Below, one piece after another: positions 51,835 to 61,153 of a DNA stretch of 64,000 nt. Location of the stretch: the NCBI RefSeq assembly GCF_010668395.1, contig NZ_WUEY01000011.1:62001-126000 (forward strand). Reading direction: 5' to 3'. The notes under the pieces were generated by a model. That model was given only the letters and a program-made list of their open reading frames with translations, made no database searches and had not been told where the DNA came from. How positions within the stretch are numbered: position 1 is the stretch's first letter; every line of letters begins with the position of its first letter. A program made the position numbers and the translations under genes. Origin of the DNA: Martinezella lusitana. Lineage in GTDB: Bacteria > Pseudomonadota > Alphaproteobacteria > Rhizobiales > Rhizobiaceae.

Positions 51835-53187
51835 ATGGCCACAAATATGAATGTCGGGCAGCCGGGCGACGCGTCTGAAGCGCGGTGGAAGACCTATTTT
51901 CGCATGCGCGAACGCAATACCGATACGAAGACGGAGATCATTGCCGGCATCACCTCCTTCCTTGCGTCTGCATATCTTCTCGTCGTGATCCCGTCCCTGC
52001 TTTCGGCAGGAGGCATCGACCGCGCCGCCGCGACGACGGCAACCATTCTGGTCATCATCGGCGCAACCCTGTTCATGGCGCTCTATGCCAACATGCCCTT
52101 CGTGGTCGGCCCGGGCATCGGGGGATCGGTTCTGGTGGGTCCGACAATGGCGGCTGTGGAGCACATCCCCTGGCAGACCGGTCTCGCCATTTCCTTCTGG
52201 TCGAGCGTCATCTTCGTTCTATTGACGGTATTGGGCGTGCGACAGGTCATCGCCCGCATGGTTCCGGCGCAGATCAAGCTCGGCCTGGGGGCCGCTATCG
52301 GATTGTTCATAGCGCTTCTCGGCTTCAAGAATGCCGGCCTGGTCGACGTCAATGCCCGCAGCCACGCGCTCATGCTCGGTTCGATCAACTCCTCACAGGC
52401 AATCGTCGCCATTTTCGGCATTTTCCTGGCGGTGTTTCTGCGCGGCCGCAAGGTACCCGGACCGATCCTGTGGGCCATTCTCGGCAGCACGCTGCTCGGC
52501 ATTCCGCTTGGAATTACCAAGGTGCCGGAGACGCTGTTCGGCGCACCGCACGGCATTGCGGAAACCGGTCTTCAGCTCGATTTCCTCGGCGCCCTGAAAA
52601 TACAGTATTTCCCCTACCTCTTTGCCTTCTTCGCTTCGGAATTCTTCTCGACGCTCGGCACGACGCTTGCCGTCGGCGCGAAGGCCGGTCTGGTCGATGA
52701 AGAGGGTAACATGAAGGACCTGGGAAAGCCGTTCCTCGTCGACTCGATTGCCGCGACGATCAGCCCGCTGCTCGGCATCCCCTCCGCAACGGCCCTCGTC
52801 GAGTCCGCCACCGGCGCGGAAGCCGGTGGCCGTACCGGTTTCGCCTCGCTTGCGACCGCGGCCCTGTTTGCGCTCACCCTGCTCTTTACGCCGATCGCGC
52901 TGATGATCCCGGCCGCGGCGACCGCGCCGGCCCTGATCCTCGTCGGCATGTCGATGTTCAGTGCCTTGAAGCGGGTCGATCTGGAGAATTTCTCCGACGG
53001 TCTTTCCGCCTTGATGATGGTTCTGCTGACCCTGGTCTCCAACAGCTTCGGCACCGGCATTGCCGGAGGACTGCTGTTCTACGTCATCGTCAAGGTGCTG
53101 TCGGGGGAAGCAAAGCAGGTATCTATCGGCATGTACCTTCTTGCCATTCCGCTTGCCTACTATTTCTGGACCGTGGCTACTCACTGA
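51835..53187 (+). CDS. NCS2 purine permease (AzgA-like)
   Basis: Inner-membrane proton-coupled nucleobase transporter of the NCS2/AzgA type (450 aa). Twelve to fourteen helices are predicted. Family segments include the start TEIIAGITSFLASAYLLVVIPSLLS, PFVVGPGIGGS, FFASEFFSTLGTTLAVG and IPSATALVESATGAEAGGRTGFAS. The substrate is probably adenine, given the deaminase upstream. ATG 51835 follows TAGGAG. It closes the lacI-ade operon, and a hairpin follows. Confidence 0.9.
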   Translation: MATNMNVGQPGDASEARWKTYFRMRERNTDTKTEIIAGITSFLASAYLLVVIPSLLSAGGIDRAAATTATILVIIGATLFMALYANMPFVVGPGIGGSVLVGPTMAAVEHIPWQTGLAISFWSSVIFVLLTVLGVRQVIARMVPAQIKLGLGAAIGLFIALLGFKNAGLVDVNARSHALMLGSINSSQAIVAIFGIFLAVFLRGRKVPGPILWAILGSTLLGIPLGITKVPETLFGAPHGIAETGLQLDFLGALKIQYFPYLFAFFASEFFSTLGTTLAVGAKAGLVDEEGNMKDLGKPFLVDSIAATISPLLGIPSATALVESATGAEAGGRTGFASLATAALFALTLLFTPIALMIPAAATAPALILVGMSMFSALKRVDLENFSDGLSALMMVLLTLVSNSFGTGIAGGLLFYVIVKVLSGEAKQVSIGMYLLAIPLAYYFWTVATH

Positions 53188-53280
53188 GCCGTTGCGGGTC
53201 CAAAACCCTGCTCCGTCAGACAGACATCTCCGCCGATGCGAGATGAAGACACCGCGCCATAGTCATGCGGAGCCATCGCG

Positions 53281-53302
53281 TGGCCCGATCGAGATCGGGC
53301 CA
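53281..53302. terminator. Bidirectional terminator between permease and binding-protein genes
   Basis: TGGCCCGATC (53281-53290) pairs exactly with GATCGGGCCA (53293-53302); in practice a 9-bp stem with a 4-base loop. It lies between two convergent genes. Confidence 0.7.
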
Positions 53303-53315
53303 TGCATTGCATCGC

Positions 53316-54908
53316 TCAGACGTCGAGCCAACTCTCCGCAAAATCGCCGGATGCCACATCGACCGTCGTCACCAGTGCTTTCGCCGCAGCCGACCGCGCG
53401 ATGACGGTCGGCAATGCGACAACGGCGATATTGGGCAGATCGTCGCCGACTATCGCCTGAATCTGCTTGAAATAACCGGCGCGCTTGGCGTCGTCCTGCT
53501 CGACGGCAGCGGCACGGAAGAGATTGTCGACATCCGGATTGTTGTAGTGGGCGGCATTCACGTAGGGCGCGATATTCTTGATACCGTCAGACCAGTAAAG
53601 CCGCTGGACGCCGGCCGTAGGGTCGAACAGCCGGCTGATGCCGTTGAGGTTGATGTCGAAGCCGCGCTCCGAGTAAACGCGTTTGATATAGGTCGCCAGA
53701 TCCCCATCGAGAATCTCGACCTTGACGCCAAGCTTGCCGAACGAGGAGCGAAGAACCTCCGACGTTTTCTTGAAGGTCTCCCCGGGAATGAAGGCGAGGC
53801 GGAGGCTGAACCGCACGCCATCGTCACCCTTCTTGTGGCCCGCAGCATCGAGAAGCTGCCCCGCTTTCGCGAGATCGAACGGATACTGGAACGGCGCCTC
53901 GTCATTGTAGGCGGAGAATATCGCCGGAATGGTGGAGGCGGCGGGCTTGGCCGTTCCCAGAAAGACCGTCTCGATAATGAGATCGCGGTCGATGGCATGG
54001 GCCAGCGCGTGCCGCACCTCCTTCTTGGCGAGTATGGGATTTTCAAGATTGAATTCGAAGACCTGCGTATTGTTGAGATAGGCGTCGGTGAAAATGTCCA
54101 CGGCAAGCTGCGGATTCTGCTTCAGCCGGTCGATGTCGTTCAGCGAGATGTCGGTCGACAGATGCGCTTCGCCTGTCTCGATCGCGATCGAAGCGGCGGC
54201 GGCATCGCCGACGAAGCGGGCCACCACGCCATCAAGATAAGGAAGGCCGGCCTGCCAGTAGTCGGGATTGCGCTTCAACGACACATGGCTTCCCCGCTTC
54301 CATTCCTCGAAAACGAAGGGACCTGTGCCGATCGGGTTCGTCCCGTTACGGCTGCTGGCGTAATCGTCCGTCGGATAGGTGTGTGCGGCGAGGATCGGCG
54401 TTTCCCCGCCGGTCAAAGCCCGCAGCAGGAAAGGTGTCGGTTTGGACAGGACGACGATTGCCGTATGAGCGTCCGGCGTTTCGACGTCGGCGACATTGGC
54501 AAAGGTTATCCGCCCGCGCGGACCGACACGCTTGAAGGCAAGCAGCGAGAAACGGACGTCGGCCGCGGTCAAATCCTGACCATCATGCCACTTGACGCCC
54601 TTGCGCAGGTTGAACGTGTAGCGGAGGCCATCCGGAGAGACCGACCAGGATTCGGCAAGGACCGGCTGCGGGTTGAAACTCTCGTCGAACCGCACCAGGC
54701 CCTCGAGGATCTTCGTGGAAATCGCCCGCGTCCGCGTGTTCGAATCCAGCAGCGGCACCAGCGTCGTCGGCTCGCCGACGGAAATGGATGTCAGTGTTCC
54801 GCCTTTCTTCGGCGTCGCCGTCTGGGCGAAGGTGGAACGTGTGGGCAGAACGGCACTTGCGGCAAGTGCGGTACCGAGCAAAAGCGCTTCGCGCCTGGAG
54901 AGATGCAT
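53316..54908 (-). CDS. Family-5 (dipeptide/nickel type) ABC substrate-binding protein
   Basis: Periplasmic solute-binding protein of the SBP_bac_5 family (530 aa). A Tat-like signal (SRREALLLGTALAASAV) is followed by GGTLTSISVGEPTTL, then the family segments YTFNLRKGVKWHDGQ, NPIGTGPFVFEEW and VRHALAHAIDRDLI. It probably binds a peptide or amide. No cognate DppBC/DppDF-type permease lies in this window, so it may feed another transporter. It is the last gene of a minus-strand operon, 47 bases after the M20 gene. ATG 54908 has AAGAGGA upstream. Confidence 0.88.
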   Translation of the reverse strand: MHLSRREALLLGTALAASAVLPTRSTFAQTATPKKGGTLTSISVGEPTTLVPLLDSNTRTRAISTKILEGLVRFDESFNPQPVLAESWSVSPDGLRYTFNLRKGVKWHDGQDLTAADVRFSLLAFKRVGPRGRITFANVADVETPDAHTAIVVLSKPTPFLLRALTGGETPILAAHTYPTDDYASSRNGTNPIGTGPFVFEEWKRGSHVSLKRNPDYWQAGLPYLDGVVARFVGDAAAASIAIETGEAHLSTDISLNDIDRLKQNPQLAVDIFTDAYLNNTQVFEFNLENPILAKKEVRHALAHAIDRDLIIETVFLGTAKPAASTIPAIFSAYNDEAPFQYPFDLAKAGQLLDAAGHKKGDDGVRFSLRLAFIPGETFKKTSEVLRSSFGKLGVKVEILDGDLATYIKRVYSERGFDINLNGISRLFDPTAGVQRLYWSDGIKNIAPYVNAAHYNNPDVDNLFRAAAVEQDDAKRAGYFKQIQAIVGDDLPNIAVVALPTVIARSAAAKALVTTVDVASGDFAESWLDV

Positions 54909-54955
54909 CGCAATCCTCTTGTGTGTTTGAACCTACGGAATGGATCGGCTGGAAA

Positions 54956-56158
54956 TCAGGCGGCCTTCAGCCGGCTTTCGACAAGGCGGGCAAACAGGGT
55001 CGCGCCGACGGGCAGGATAGCGTCATCCACGATAAAGCCGGGATTATGAGCCGGAACGGTGCCGGAATGGCCAAGCGTGAAGAAGGCACCGGGCGCGTGC
55101 AGCAGAAAATCGGCAAAATCTTCGCTGCCCATGGCCCGCTTCGAAAAGGTCGAAACCTGCGACGGCCCCAGAACATCCCGCCCGATCTCGGCGACGATAT
55201 CGACATGCTCCGGATGGTTGGTCAAAACGGAGAAGATGTCCCTGAGATCGATCTCGGCCTGCAGCTCGTGCGCGGCCGCAATATTATGGGCAATCGTCCG
55301 GAGCCGGCCGCGAATGAGTTCCCTGATATCATCCGAGAAGGCGCGGATCGTGCCGCCGACCAATGCAGTCTCCGGGATGACATTATAGGCCGAACCGCTG
55401 GAAATCTTGGTGACCGAAAGAACGGCAGGTTCCGTCGGCGGCACGTTCCGGCTGACGATCGTCTGCAGAGCCTGGACGAATTCGGTAATCGCCGGGATCG
55501 GGTCGCGCGCGACGTCCGGGTGAGCGCCGTGCGCGCCTTTTCCACGGAAAGTCACGTCGAAGAAGTCAGCCCCGGCGAGCACGGTCCCGGGGGATACATG
55601 CAGATGGTTGGGAGGTAGATGGGTTGCGTTGTGAAGCCCGTAGATCTCATCGACGGGGAAACGCTCGAACAGACCGTCGGCAATCATGGCGCGGGCGCCG
55701 CCCAGCCCTTCCTCGGCCGGCTGGAAGATGAAGATGACGGTCCCGGCAAAATCCCGTGTTTCGGCAAGATACCGCGCAGTCCCGAGCAGAATGGTCGTAT
55801 GAACATCGTGTCCGCAGCCATGGAACCGGCCGGGATAGACCGACGCATAGGGCAAGCCGGTTTCCTCCGGCATGGGCAAGGCGTCCATGTCGGCGCGCAG
55901 GCCGATCGAGCGGTTGCCCGGTTGACGGCCGACAAGGCGCCCGACGACGCCGGTCTTGCCGATGCCGCGATGCACTTCGATGCCCCAGGACTCGAGCTGT
56001 TCGGCAACGATCGCCGAGGTCCGCACCTCCTCAAACCCGATCTCCGGATGGGCATGCAGATCGTGGCGAAGAGCCACGAGCTCCGGAAAGTAACTTTCGA
56101 TGCGATCAATGACGGCGGGCTGGGAAGCATCCGGTAGAATGGTCGTCTGGTGGGTCAT
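54956..56158 (-). CDS. M20-family amidohydrolase/deacylase
   Basis: Zinc/manganese amidohydrolase of the M20D type (400 aa), releasing acyl groups from N-acyl amino acids or related amides. Metal-site motifs in order: GLRADMDALPMPEET, HGCGHDVHTT, QPAEEGLGGA and GSEDFADFL. The dimerisation domain (AHGAHPDVARDPIPAI) is normal. YxeP/SndB-type members remove N-acetyl groups from S-substituted cysteines, which fits the monooxygenase neighbours (inference). ATG 56158 has AGGGA upstream. It follows the permease gene by 83 bases. Confidence 0.9.
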   Translation of the reverse strand: MTHQTTILPDASQPAVIDRIESYFPELVALRHDLHAHPEIGFEEVRTSAIVAEQLESWGIEVHRGIGKTGVVGRLVGRQPGNRSIGLRADMDALPMPEETGLPYASVYPGRFHGCGHDVHTTILLGTARYLAETRDFAGTVIFIFQPAEEGLGGARAMIADGLFERFPVDEIYGLHNATHLPPNHLHVSPGTVLAGADFFDVTFRGKGAHGAHPDVARDPIPAITEFVQALQTIVSRNVPPTEPAVLSVTKISSGSAYNVIPETALVGGTIRAFSDDIRELIRGRLRTIAHNIAAAHELQAEIDLRDIFSVLTNHPEHVDIVAEIGRDVLGPSQVSTFSKRAMGSEDFADFLLHAPGAFFTLGHSGTVPAHNPGFIVDDAILPVGATLFARLVESRLKAA

Positions 56159-56241
56159 GGAATTGTGTCCCTGGTTGATGTTTTCTGGCGCCGATACGCC
56201 CGCGGAACGCGTGCTGTTTCGTCGAGGCTGTTGCTGCGCGT

Positions 56242-57018
56242 TTACATGATCTGCCTCGGCCGCCAGCGCAGCAGGTAAGCCTCCAACGCATAGGCAAGAC
56301 GGTTGAGAGTGAAGCCGACGAGGCCGAGGACAAGAACGCCGACCATGACCAGCGCCATGTCGAACCGCTCGCGTCCGGCAATGACGAGGCCGCCGACGCC
56401 GGGACCGACCGCCAGGAAATATTCCGCGCCGACCGTTGCAAGCCACGCATAGATCAAGCCCAGATGCACGCCGGTCGCGATCGACGGCATTGCCGCCGGT
56501 ATGTAGATTCGCAATGCCTTCTGGCGTGCGTTGAACTTCAATGCCCTTGCGACCTCCAGAAGCTCGGCGGGAGCCTCGCGCATGCCGTCATAGGTGTTGA
56601 GAACGATGGGGATGAAGGCCGCGAGAGCGACAAAGACGATTTTCGCCTGCTCGCCAAAGCCGAACCAGACGGAAATCAGCGGTATCCAGGCAAGGAGGGA
56701 TATCTGCTTCAGTCCGTTGAACGTCGGCATGATCAGCCGGTCGGCAATCCGCGACAGGGCGAGCAGGCTCGCAAAACCGATACCCAGTACGCATCCGATG
56801 AGAAAGCCGGCGATGTTTCGCATCAGGCTGAAGCCCAGTTCGCCGATGAGATCGTTGTCGATCAGCTCACGCTTGGCGGTGGCGGCGACATCTTCCAGAG
56901 GCGGCAGGAAGCGTGCATCGACCAGGCCGGTCCGGCTCGAGACCTCCCAGGCGATAAACAGGAGGATCGGCAAGGTAATGCCGCGCCGGAAACGGACGAA
57001 ACGGCTCGCTCTCGCCAT
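56242..57018 (-). CDS. ABC transporter permease 2 (Ssu/Tau type)
   Basis: Inner-membrane permease of the BPD_transp_1 family (258 aa), with about six helices and the EAA loop (EAPAELLEVARALKFNARQKALRIYIPAAMPSI region). It starts at ATG 57018, two bases after the stop of permease 1. The open frame continues upstream in the same phase, but that part is a shadow of permease 1. The two permeases probably form a heterodimer, whereas classical SsuC acts as a homodimer. Confidence 0.9.
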   Translation of the reverse strand: MARASRFVRFRRGITLPILLFIAWEVSSRTGLVDARFLPPLEDVAATAKRELIDNDLIGELGFSLMRNIAGFLIGCVLGIGFASLLALSRIADRLIMPTFNGLKQISLLAWIPLISVWFGFGEQAKIVFVALAAFIPIVLNTYDGMREAPAELLEVARALKFNARQKALRIYIPAAMPSIATGVHLGLIYAWLATVGAEYFLAVGPGVGGLVIAGRERFDMALVMVGVLVLGLVGFTLNRLAYALEAYLLRWRPRQIM

Positions 57019-57020
57019 CG

Positions 57021-57839
57021 TCAACGCTCCTGCCGCTTCCAGCGCTGGATCAGCAATTCGGTGCGATCCAGCCCCTTGTCCATGATGAGGCCGACCAGCC
57101 CGATGGCGATCATCGCGACGATGACGGTATCCAGCCAGAACATCTGCCGACCCCAGACCAGCAGATAGCCAAGCCCTTCGGACGAGGCGAGCAATTCGAC
57201 GCCGACAAGCGAGGTCCAGGAATGGGTGAGACCATAGCGGATGCCGGTGAATATCGAGGGAACGGCTCCCGGCAGCACGACCAGCCGCAGCATCTGCCAG
57301 CGACTGAAGCGCAGCGCCCTGCCGACCTCGATATATTTCGGGGAGACGCCGCGAATCCCGGTCAAGGTATTCATCGTCATCGGCACGATGGCACCCTTGG
57401 CGATGATGATGATCTTCAGCGTCTCTTCGATGCCGACCAGCAGCATCAAGAGCGGGATCCATCCGAGCGTCGGGATCTGCGCAAAGGCGAGAAACAGCGG
57501 CTTTACATAATCCTCGACCGTTTCGGAAAGCCCCATGGCGATCCCAAGAACAAGTCCCAATCCGGCACCGATCGTAAACCCGACGAGGACGCGACCCAGG
57601 CTGACCCCGGTATGATAGAGAAGCTCGCCGCTCAGGATCATGTCGCGGCCGGTCTGATAGACGTAGGCCGGCGCCGGCAGAATCTGTTCGGGCAGCCAGC
57701 CTCTGGCGGAGGCAATCCACCAGAGGCCGAGCAGGGCCAGAGGAAAGATCAGGCCCGTCGCAAGCAGGGCCAGACGCCGCGCCTTCGCAGGAGGAAGCCC
57801 CGTGCCGGCACGACCGGCGATCTCGACAATAGCGCTCAC
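57021..57839 (-). CDS. ABC transporter permease 1 (Ssu/Tau type)
   Basis: Inner-membrane permease (272 aa) of the BPD_transp_1 family, with about six helices and the EAA-type motif VSPKYIEVGRALRFSRWQMLR. The family start (LALLGLWWIASARGWLPEQILPAP) is typical of sulfonate/taurine/aliphatic permeases. The start is GTG 57839, with AAGGAGG upstream. It lies 29 bases after the binding-protein gene. Confidence 0.9.
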   Translation of the reverse strand: MSAIVEIAGRAGTGLPPAKARRLALLATGLIFPLALLGLWWIASARGWLPEQILPAPAYVYQTGRDMILSGELLYHTGVSLGRVLVGFTIGAGLGLVLGIAMGLSETVEDYVKPLFLAFAQIPTLGWIPLLMLLVGIEETLKIIIIAKGAIVPMTMNTLTGIRGVSPKYIEVGRALRFSRWQMLRLVVLPGAVPSIFTGIRYGLTHSWTSLVGVELLASSEGLGYLLVWGRQMFWLDTVIVAMIAIGLVGLIMDKGLDRTELLIQRWKRQER

Positions 57840-57868
57840 GCAGGCCTCCTTCGCTCGACCGCCCCCAT

Positions 57869-58945
57869 TCAGGAAGCAGCCGGCTTTCCGTCGGCTCCAT
57901 AGGGCTGCCAGAATTTGGTCAGGCCGAGCTTTTCCAGCGCCTTGTCGAGGTATTTCGACTCGAACCAGCCATTCAGATCGACGTCGCGGCGGATCAGGCC
58001 ATATTCCTTGCTCTTGACCGCCTGCTCCTTGTACTGCGAGACCAGCAGATCATCGATCAGCGGCGAGTTGCGATAGGCCAGCGTATCGTTGCGGAAATAC
58101 TCCTCGAGGATCGGAACGGGCGTTCCGGACTTGTGCCACAGCTCGAACAGCGCCGCACGGTTCGCTTCCTCCGACGACCATTGCGCCGCCTTGACGAAGG
58201 CATCCACGACGCGCTGCGTGATTTCGGGATGGGCGTCGATGAAGGCCTCGCGGGCGATGATCCCCGCGTTGCGGCCGAAACGCGGATCGTCACCCTTCGT
58301 CGTGTAGATGATGTCGGCGCTGTCCTTGGCGGCCAGATTGATCAGCTGCGTGTCGCCGAAGGCGGCGTCGATGTCCCGGCTGGTGAGCGCCGCGACCGTG
58401 CCGGCACTGTCAAGGTTGACCACCTGGATGTCCCGCTCGGTCAGCCCGTGCGCCTCCAGCACCTTGATGGCCGCCAGGTGACCGTTGGTGCCGCGCTGCA
58501 GCGCGATCTTGCGCCCCTTCAGGTCTTCGATCGTCTTGATGCCAGAGCCCTTGGCAACGGCGAGATAGAGCGGCTTGCGTGCACCGCTCGCCAGCAGAAA
58601 TTTCGTCTTCAGGCCCGTTGCCCGGCCTATCAGCGCTGGAAGATCGCCCTGATAGGCGAAATCGAGCTGGTCATTGGCAAAGCCCTCGTTCACGGCCGGG
58701 CCGGCGCCCTTGAAGAAGGTCCATTCGATCTTGACGTTCGGATCGCCCGCAAATTCCTTTTCGAGAAATTCGCCTGCTCGTGCCGTTGCGGCGGACGTAC
58801 CCTCGGAATAAGGGCGATTGTCGACGCCGATCGCCGCGTAGCCGACATGAATGACGAGTGAATCCTCAGCCCTGGCGGAAGCCGAAAACAGTGTCAGGGC
58901 GATGGCGGCTCCGGCGACCAGGCGCGAAATATCTGGCAGTTTCAT
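57869..58945 (-). CDS. ABC substrate-binding protein, SsuA-like
   Basis: Periplasmic binding protein of the aliphatic sulfonate/taurine/nitrate family (358 aa). A signal peptide cleaves after ARA. Family segments are HVGYAAIGVDNRPYSEG, DLKGRKIALQRGTNGH and DIDAAFGDTQLI. The ligand is probably a small organosulfur or carboxylate compound; the sequence alone does not decide. ATG 58945 has GGAG upstream. It is 15 bases after the ATPase gene. Confidence 0.9.
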   Translation of the reverse strand: MKLPDISRLVAGAAIALTLFSASARAEDSLVIHVGYAAIGVDNRPYSEGTSAATARAGEFLEKEFAGDPNVKIEWTFFKGAGPAVNEGFANDQLDFAYQGDLPALIGRATGLKTKFLLASGARKPLYLAVAKGSGIKTIEDLKGRKIALQRGTNGHLAAIKVLEAHGLTERDIQVVNLDSAGTVAALTSRDIDAAFGDTQLINLAAKDSADIIYTTKGDDPRFGRNAGIIAREAFIDAHPEITQRVVDAFVKAAQWSSEEANRAALFELWHKSGTPVPILEEYFRNDTLAYRNSPLIDDLLVSQYKEQAVKSKEYGLIRRDVDLNGWFESKYLDKALEKLGLTKFWQPYGADGKPAAS

Positions 58946-58960
58946 CTGTTGCTCCGTTTT

Positions 58961-59791
58961 CTATTCTGCGGCGAGGACGGCTGGCCGGGTTTTAGCCGGG
59001 TGGCCTCCCCTGACGGGTGCCGGACGAGACTCCGGCGTGGTCTCATTGAGGCTTTCGAGCACGCGATTGCGGATTTCGACCAGCCGCGTAGAGGTTCGAG
59101 CGCGCGGGCGCGGCAACTCCACCGGGATGATGTCGCGGATGCGGCCCGGCCGCGGTGACATGACGACGACACGGTCACCGAGATAGACCGCCTCCTCGAC
59201 ATCATGCGTCACCAGAACCATGGTGATGCGTTCCTTCGCCCAGATCGTCTGCAATTCGTCCTGCAGCCTGGCCTTGGTGATGGCGTCCAGCGCGCCGAAG
59301 GGCTCGTCGAGGAAGAGAACGTTCGGTCGATTGACCAGACCCCTTGCGATGCCGGCGCGTTGCGCCATGCCCCCGGAAAGCTGGTGCGGATAGGCCCCGG
59401 CAAAACCGGAGAGCCCGACAAGTTCGAGATGGGATTCGACGAGCTTCCTTTTCTCGGCTTTCGGCAGGCCGGAGTTTTCCAGGCCGAGCGCGATGTTGCG
59501 GCCGACCGTCAGCCAGGGGAAAAGCCGCGGCTCCTGAAAAACGATGCCGCGTTCGAGACTGGGTTCGGTGACCGGCCGCCCGGCATGACCGACGAAACCC
59601 GACGTGGGGGTGTCGAGACCGGCACCCAGCCGCAGCAAGGTCGATTTCCCGCAGCCGCTGGAGCCGACGATGGTCACGAATTCGCCTTCGGCGATATCGA
59701 GGCTCACATCGTCGAGAGCGGTCAGGATCTCGCCGTTGACCTTGAACTGGCGGCTGACGTGGCTGATCTGCAGATGCAGGGAGCTGCCCAT
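58961..59791 (-). CDS. ABC transporter ATP-binding protein (Ssu/Tau type)
   Basis: Cytosolic ATPase (276 aa) of the SsuB/TauB group. Walker A is GSSGCGKST, the signature is LSGGMAQRAGIARGL, Walker B is NVLFLDEPFGALD, and the switch His is in VTHDVEEAVYLGD. A ~35-residue polar C-terminal tail extends past the core. It energises the two permeases downstream and lies 6 bases after the flavin monooxygenase gene, so the enzyme and transporter are one operon. Confidence 0.92.
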   Translation of the reverse strand: MGSSLHLQISHVSRQFKVNGEILTALDDVSLDIAEGEFVTIVGSSGCGKSTLLRLGAGLDTPTSGFVGHAGRPVTEPSLERGIVFQEPRLFPWLTVGRNIALGLENSGLPKAEKRKLVESHLELVGLSGFAGAYPHQLSGGMAQRAGIARGLVNRPNVLFLDEPFGALDAITKARLQDELQTIWAKERITMVLVTHDVEEAVYLGDRVVVMSPRPGRIRDIIPVELPRPRARTSTRLVEIRNRVLESLNETTPESRPAPVRGGHPAKTRPAVLAAE

Positions 59792-59797
59792 GGCTTG

Positions 59798-61153
59798 CTA
59801 CTCCGCCGCGACAGGTCGTCGGGCCGGATGCTGCGGCACCTTCAATCCGAGATTTTCGCGAAGCGTCGTGCCCTCGTAATTGCTCCGGAAAAGGCCACGG
59901 CGACGCAACTCCGGCAGCACATGCTCGACAAAATCGTAGAGGCCGGTCGGCAGCTGCGGCGGCATGACATTGAAGCCATCGGCCGCGCCCGTCTTGAACC
60001 ATTCCTCCATCCGATCGGCGATCTCGGTCGGGGTGCCGACGATCTGCCAGTGACCCCGCGCGCCGGCAATCCGCAGATAGAGCTGCCGGATCGACAGATT
60101 TTCGCGCCGCGCAAGCTCAAGCAGCAGTCTCTGCCGGCTCTTGCTGCCATTGGTTTCCGGCAGATCCGGAACGGGACCGTCGAGCGGATATTGCGACAGG
60201 TCGACGCCGCCCGACATGCCGCTCAGCATGGCGAGGCCGACCGCCGGATGGATGAGGTCCTGGATTTCGGCGAACTTTCGCTGTGCTTCCTCGCGCGTTC
60301 TGCCGACGACAGGGAAGATGCCGGGCATGATCTTGAGGTCGTCGTGATTTCGGCCGTATTTCTGAAGGCGACCCTTGAGATCCGCGTAGAAGGTCCGGGC
60401 GTCCTCGATGGTCTGGTGAGCCGTGAAGACGACCTCGGCGGTGCGGGCGGCAAGCTCCCTGCCCGGTTCGGAGGAACCCGCCTGCACCAGGACAGGGTGG
60501 CCTTGGGGCGCACGCGCCACATTCAACGGCCCGCGGACCTTGAAATGCTTTCCCTTGTGATTGAGGATGTGCTGCTTGTCCGGATCGTAGTAGACGCCGC
60601 TCCGCTTGTCGCGAGGGAAGGCGTCTTCCTCCCAGGTATCCCAGAGACCAAGCACCACATCGGCAAACTCTTCGGCGCGGTCATAGCGCTCGGCATGGGC
60701 ATAATGCTCGTCCCTGCCGAAATTATGCGCCTCGTGATCGCTGGAGGAGGTCACGAGGTTCCATCCGGCCCGGCCGCCGCTGATATGATCGAGAGAGGCG
60801 AATTTACGGGCGATGTGATAGGGCTCGTTGAACGATGTCGAGGCGGTGGCGACGAAACCGATGCGCTTCGTCACTGCCGCCAGCGCCGACAGCAGTGTGA
60901 TCGGCTCGAACTGCGCGACATACCGAAGGGCGGTGCGATGCAACGCCTCGGTATCCTCGCCGCGCGTGCCGACACCGTCGGCCATGAAGATCAGGTCGAA
61001 CTTCGCAGCTTCGGCGATTTGCGCCAGCTCGACATAATGGGAAAAGTTGGAACCGGCATCGGCCTGCGTCAAAGGGTGCCGCCACGCGGCAATGTGATGG
61101 CCGGTAGGATAGAGGAAAGCCCCAAGCTTCAATTGCCGTCGTCTGCCCGTCAT
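59798..61153 (-). CDS. FMN-dependent monooxygenase, NtaA/SnaA/DszA family (minus strand copy)
   Basis: Two-component flavin monooxygenase of the luciferase-like (LLM) class, NtaA/DszA/YxeK family (451 aa). It needs FMNH2 from a separate reductase. Family segments: LKLGAFLYPTGHH, FDLIFMADGV, ATASTSFNEPYHIARKFASLD, GGRAGWNLVTSS, HKGKHFKVRGPLN and VQAGSSEPGRELAA. I use ATG 61153, which has GGAGAAG 3 bases upstream; ATG 61192 lacks a ribosome site. The likely role is C-S or C-N bond cleavage of an imported organosulfur or amine compound. It is the first gene of the minus-strand operon. A close paralogue begins at 62655. Confidence 0.9.
   Translation of the reverse strand: MTGRRRQLKLGAFLYPTGHHIAAWRHPLTQADAGSNFSHYVELAQIAEAAKFDLIFMADGVGTRGEDTEALHRTALRYVAQFEPITLLSALAAVTKRIGFVATASTSFNEPYHIARKFASLDHISGGRAGWNLVTSSSDHEAHNFGRDEHYAHAERYDRAEEFADVVLGLWDTWEEDAFPRDKRSGVYYDPDKQHILNHKGKHFKVRGPLNVARAPQGHPVLVQAGSSEPGRELAARTAEVVFTAHQTIEDARTFYADLKGRLQKYGRNHDDLKIMPGIFPVVGRTREEAQRKFAEIQDLIHPAVGLAMLSGMSGGVDLSQYPLDGPVPDLPETNGSKSRQRLLLELARRENLSIRQLYLRIAGARGHWQIVGTPTEIADRMEEWFKTGAADGFNVMPPQLPTGLYDFVEHVLPELRRRGLFRSNYEGTTLRENLGLKVPQHPARRPVAAE

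Noticed and set aside
53265..55049. 594-aa plus-strand frame opposite the family-5 binding protein
   Set aside because: Antisense shadow; the minus-strand product has a signal peptide and all family motifs.
56242..57900. Continuous 552-aa minus-strand frame suggesting a fused double permease
   Set aside because: The part upstream of 57018 is the wrong frame of permease 1 and reads as non-protein. Two separate permeases explain the region.
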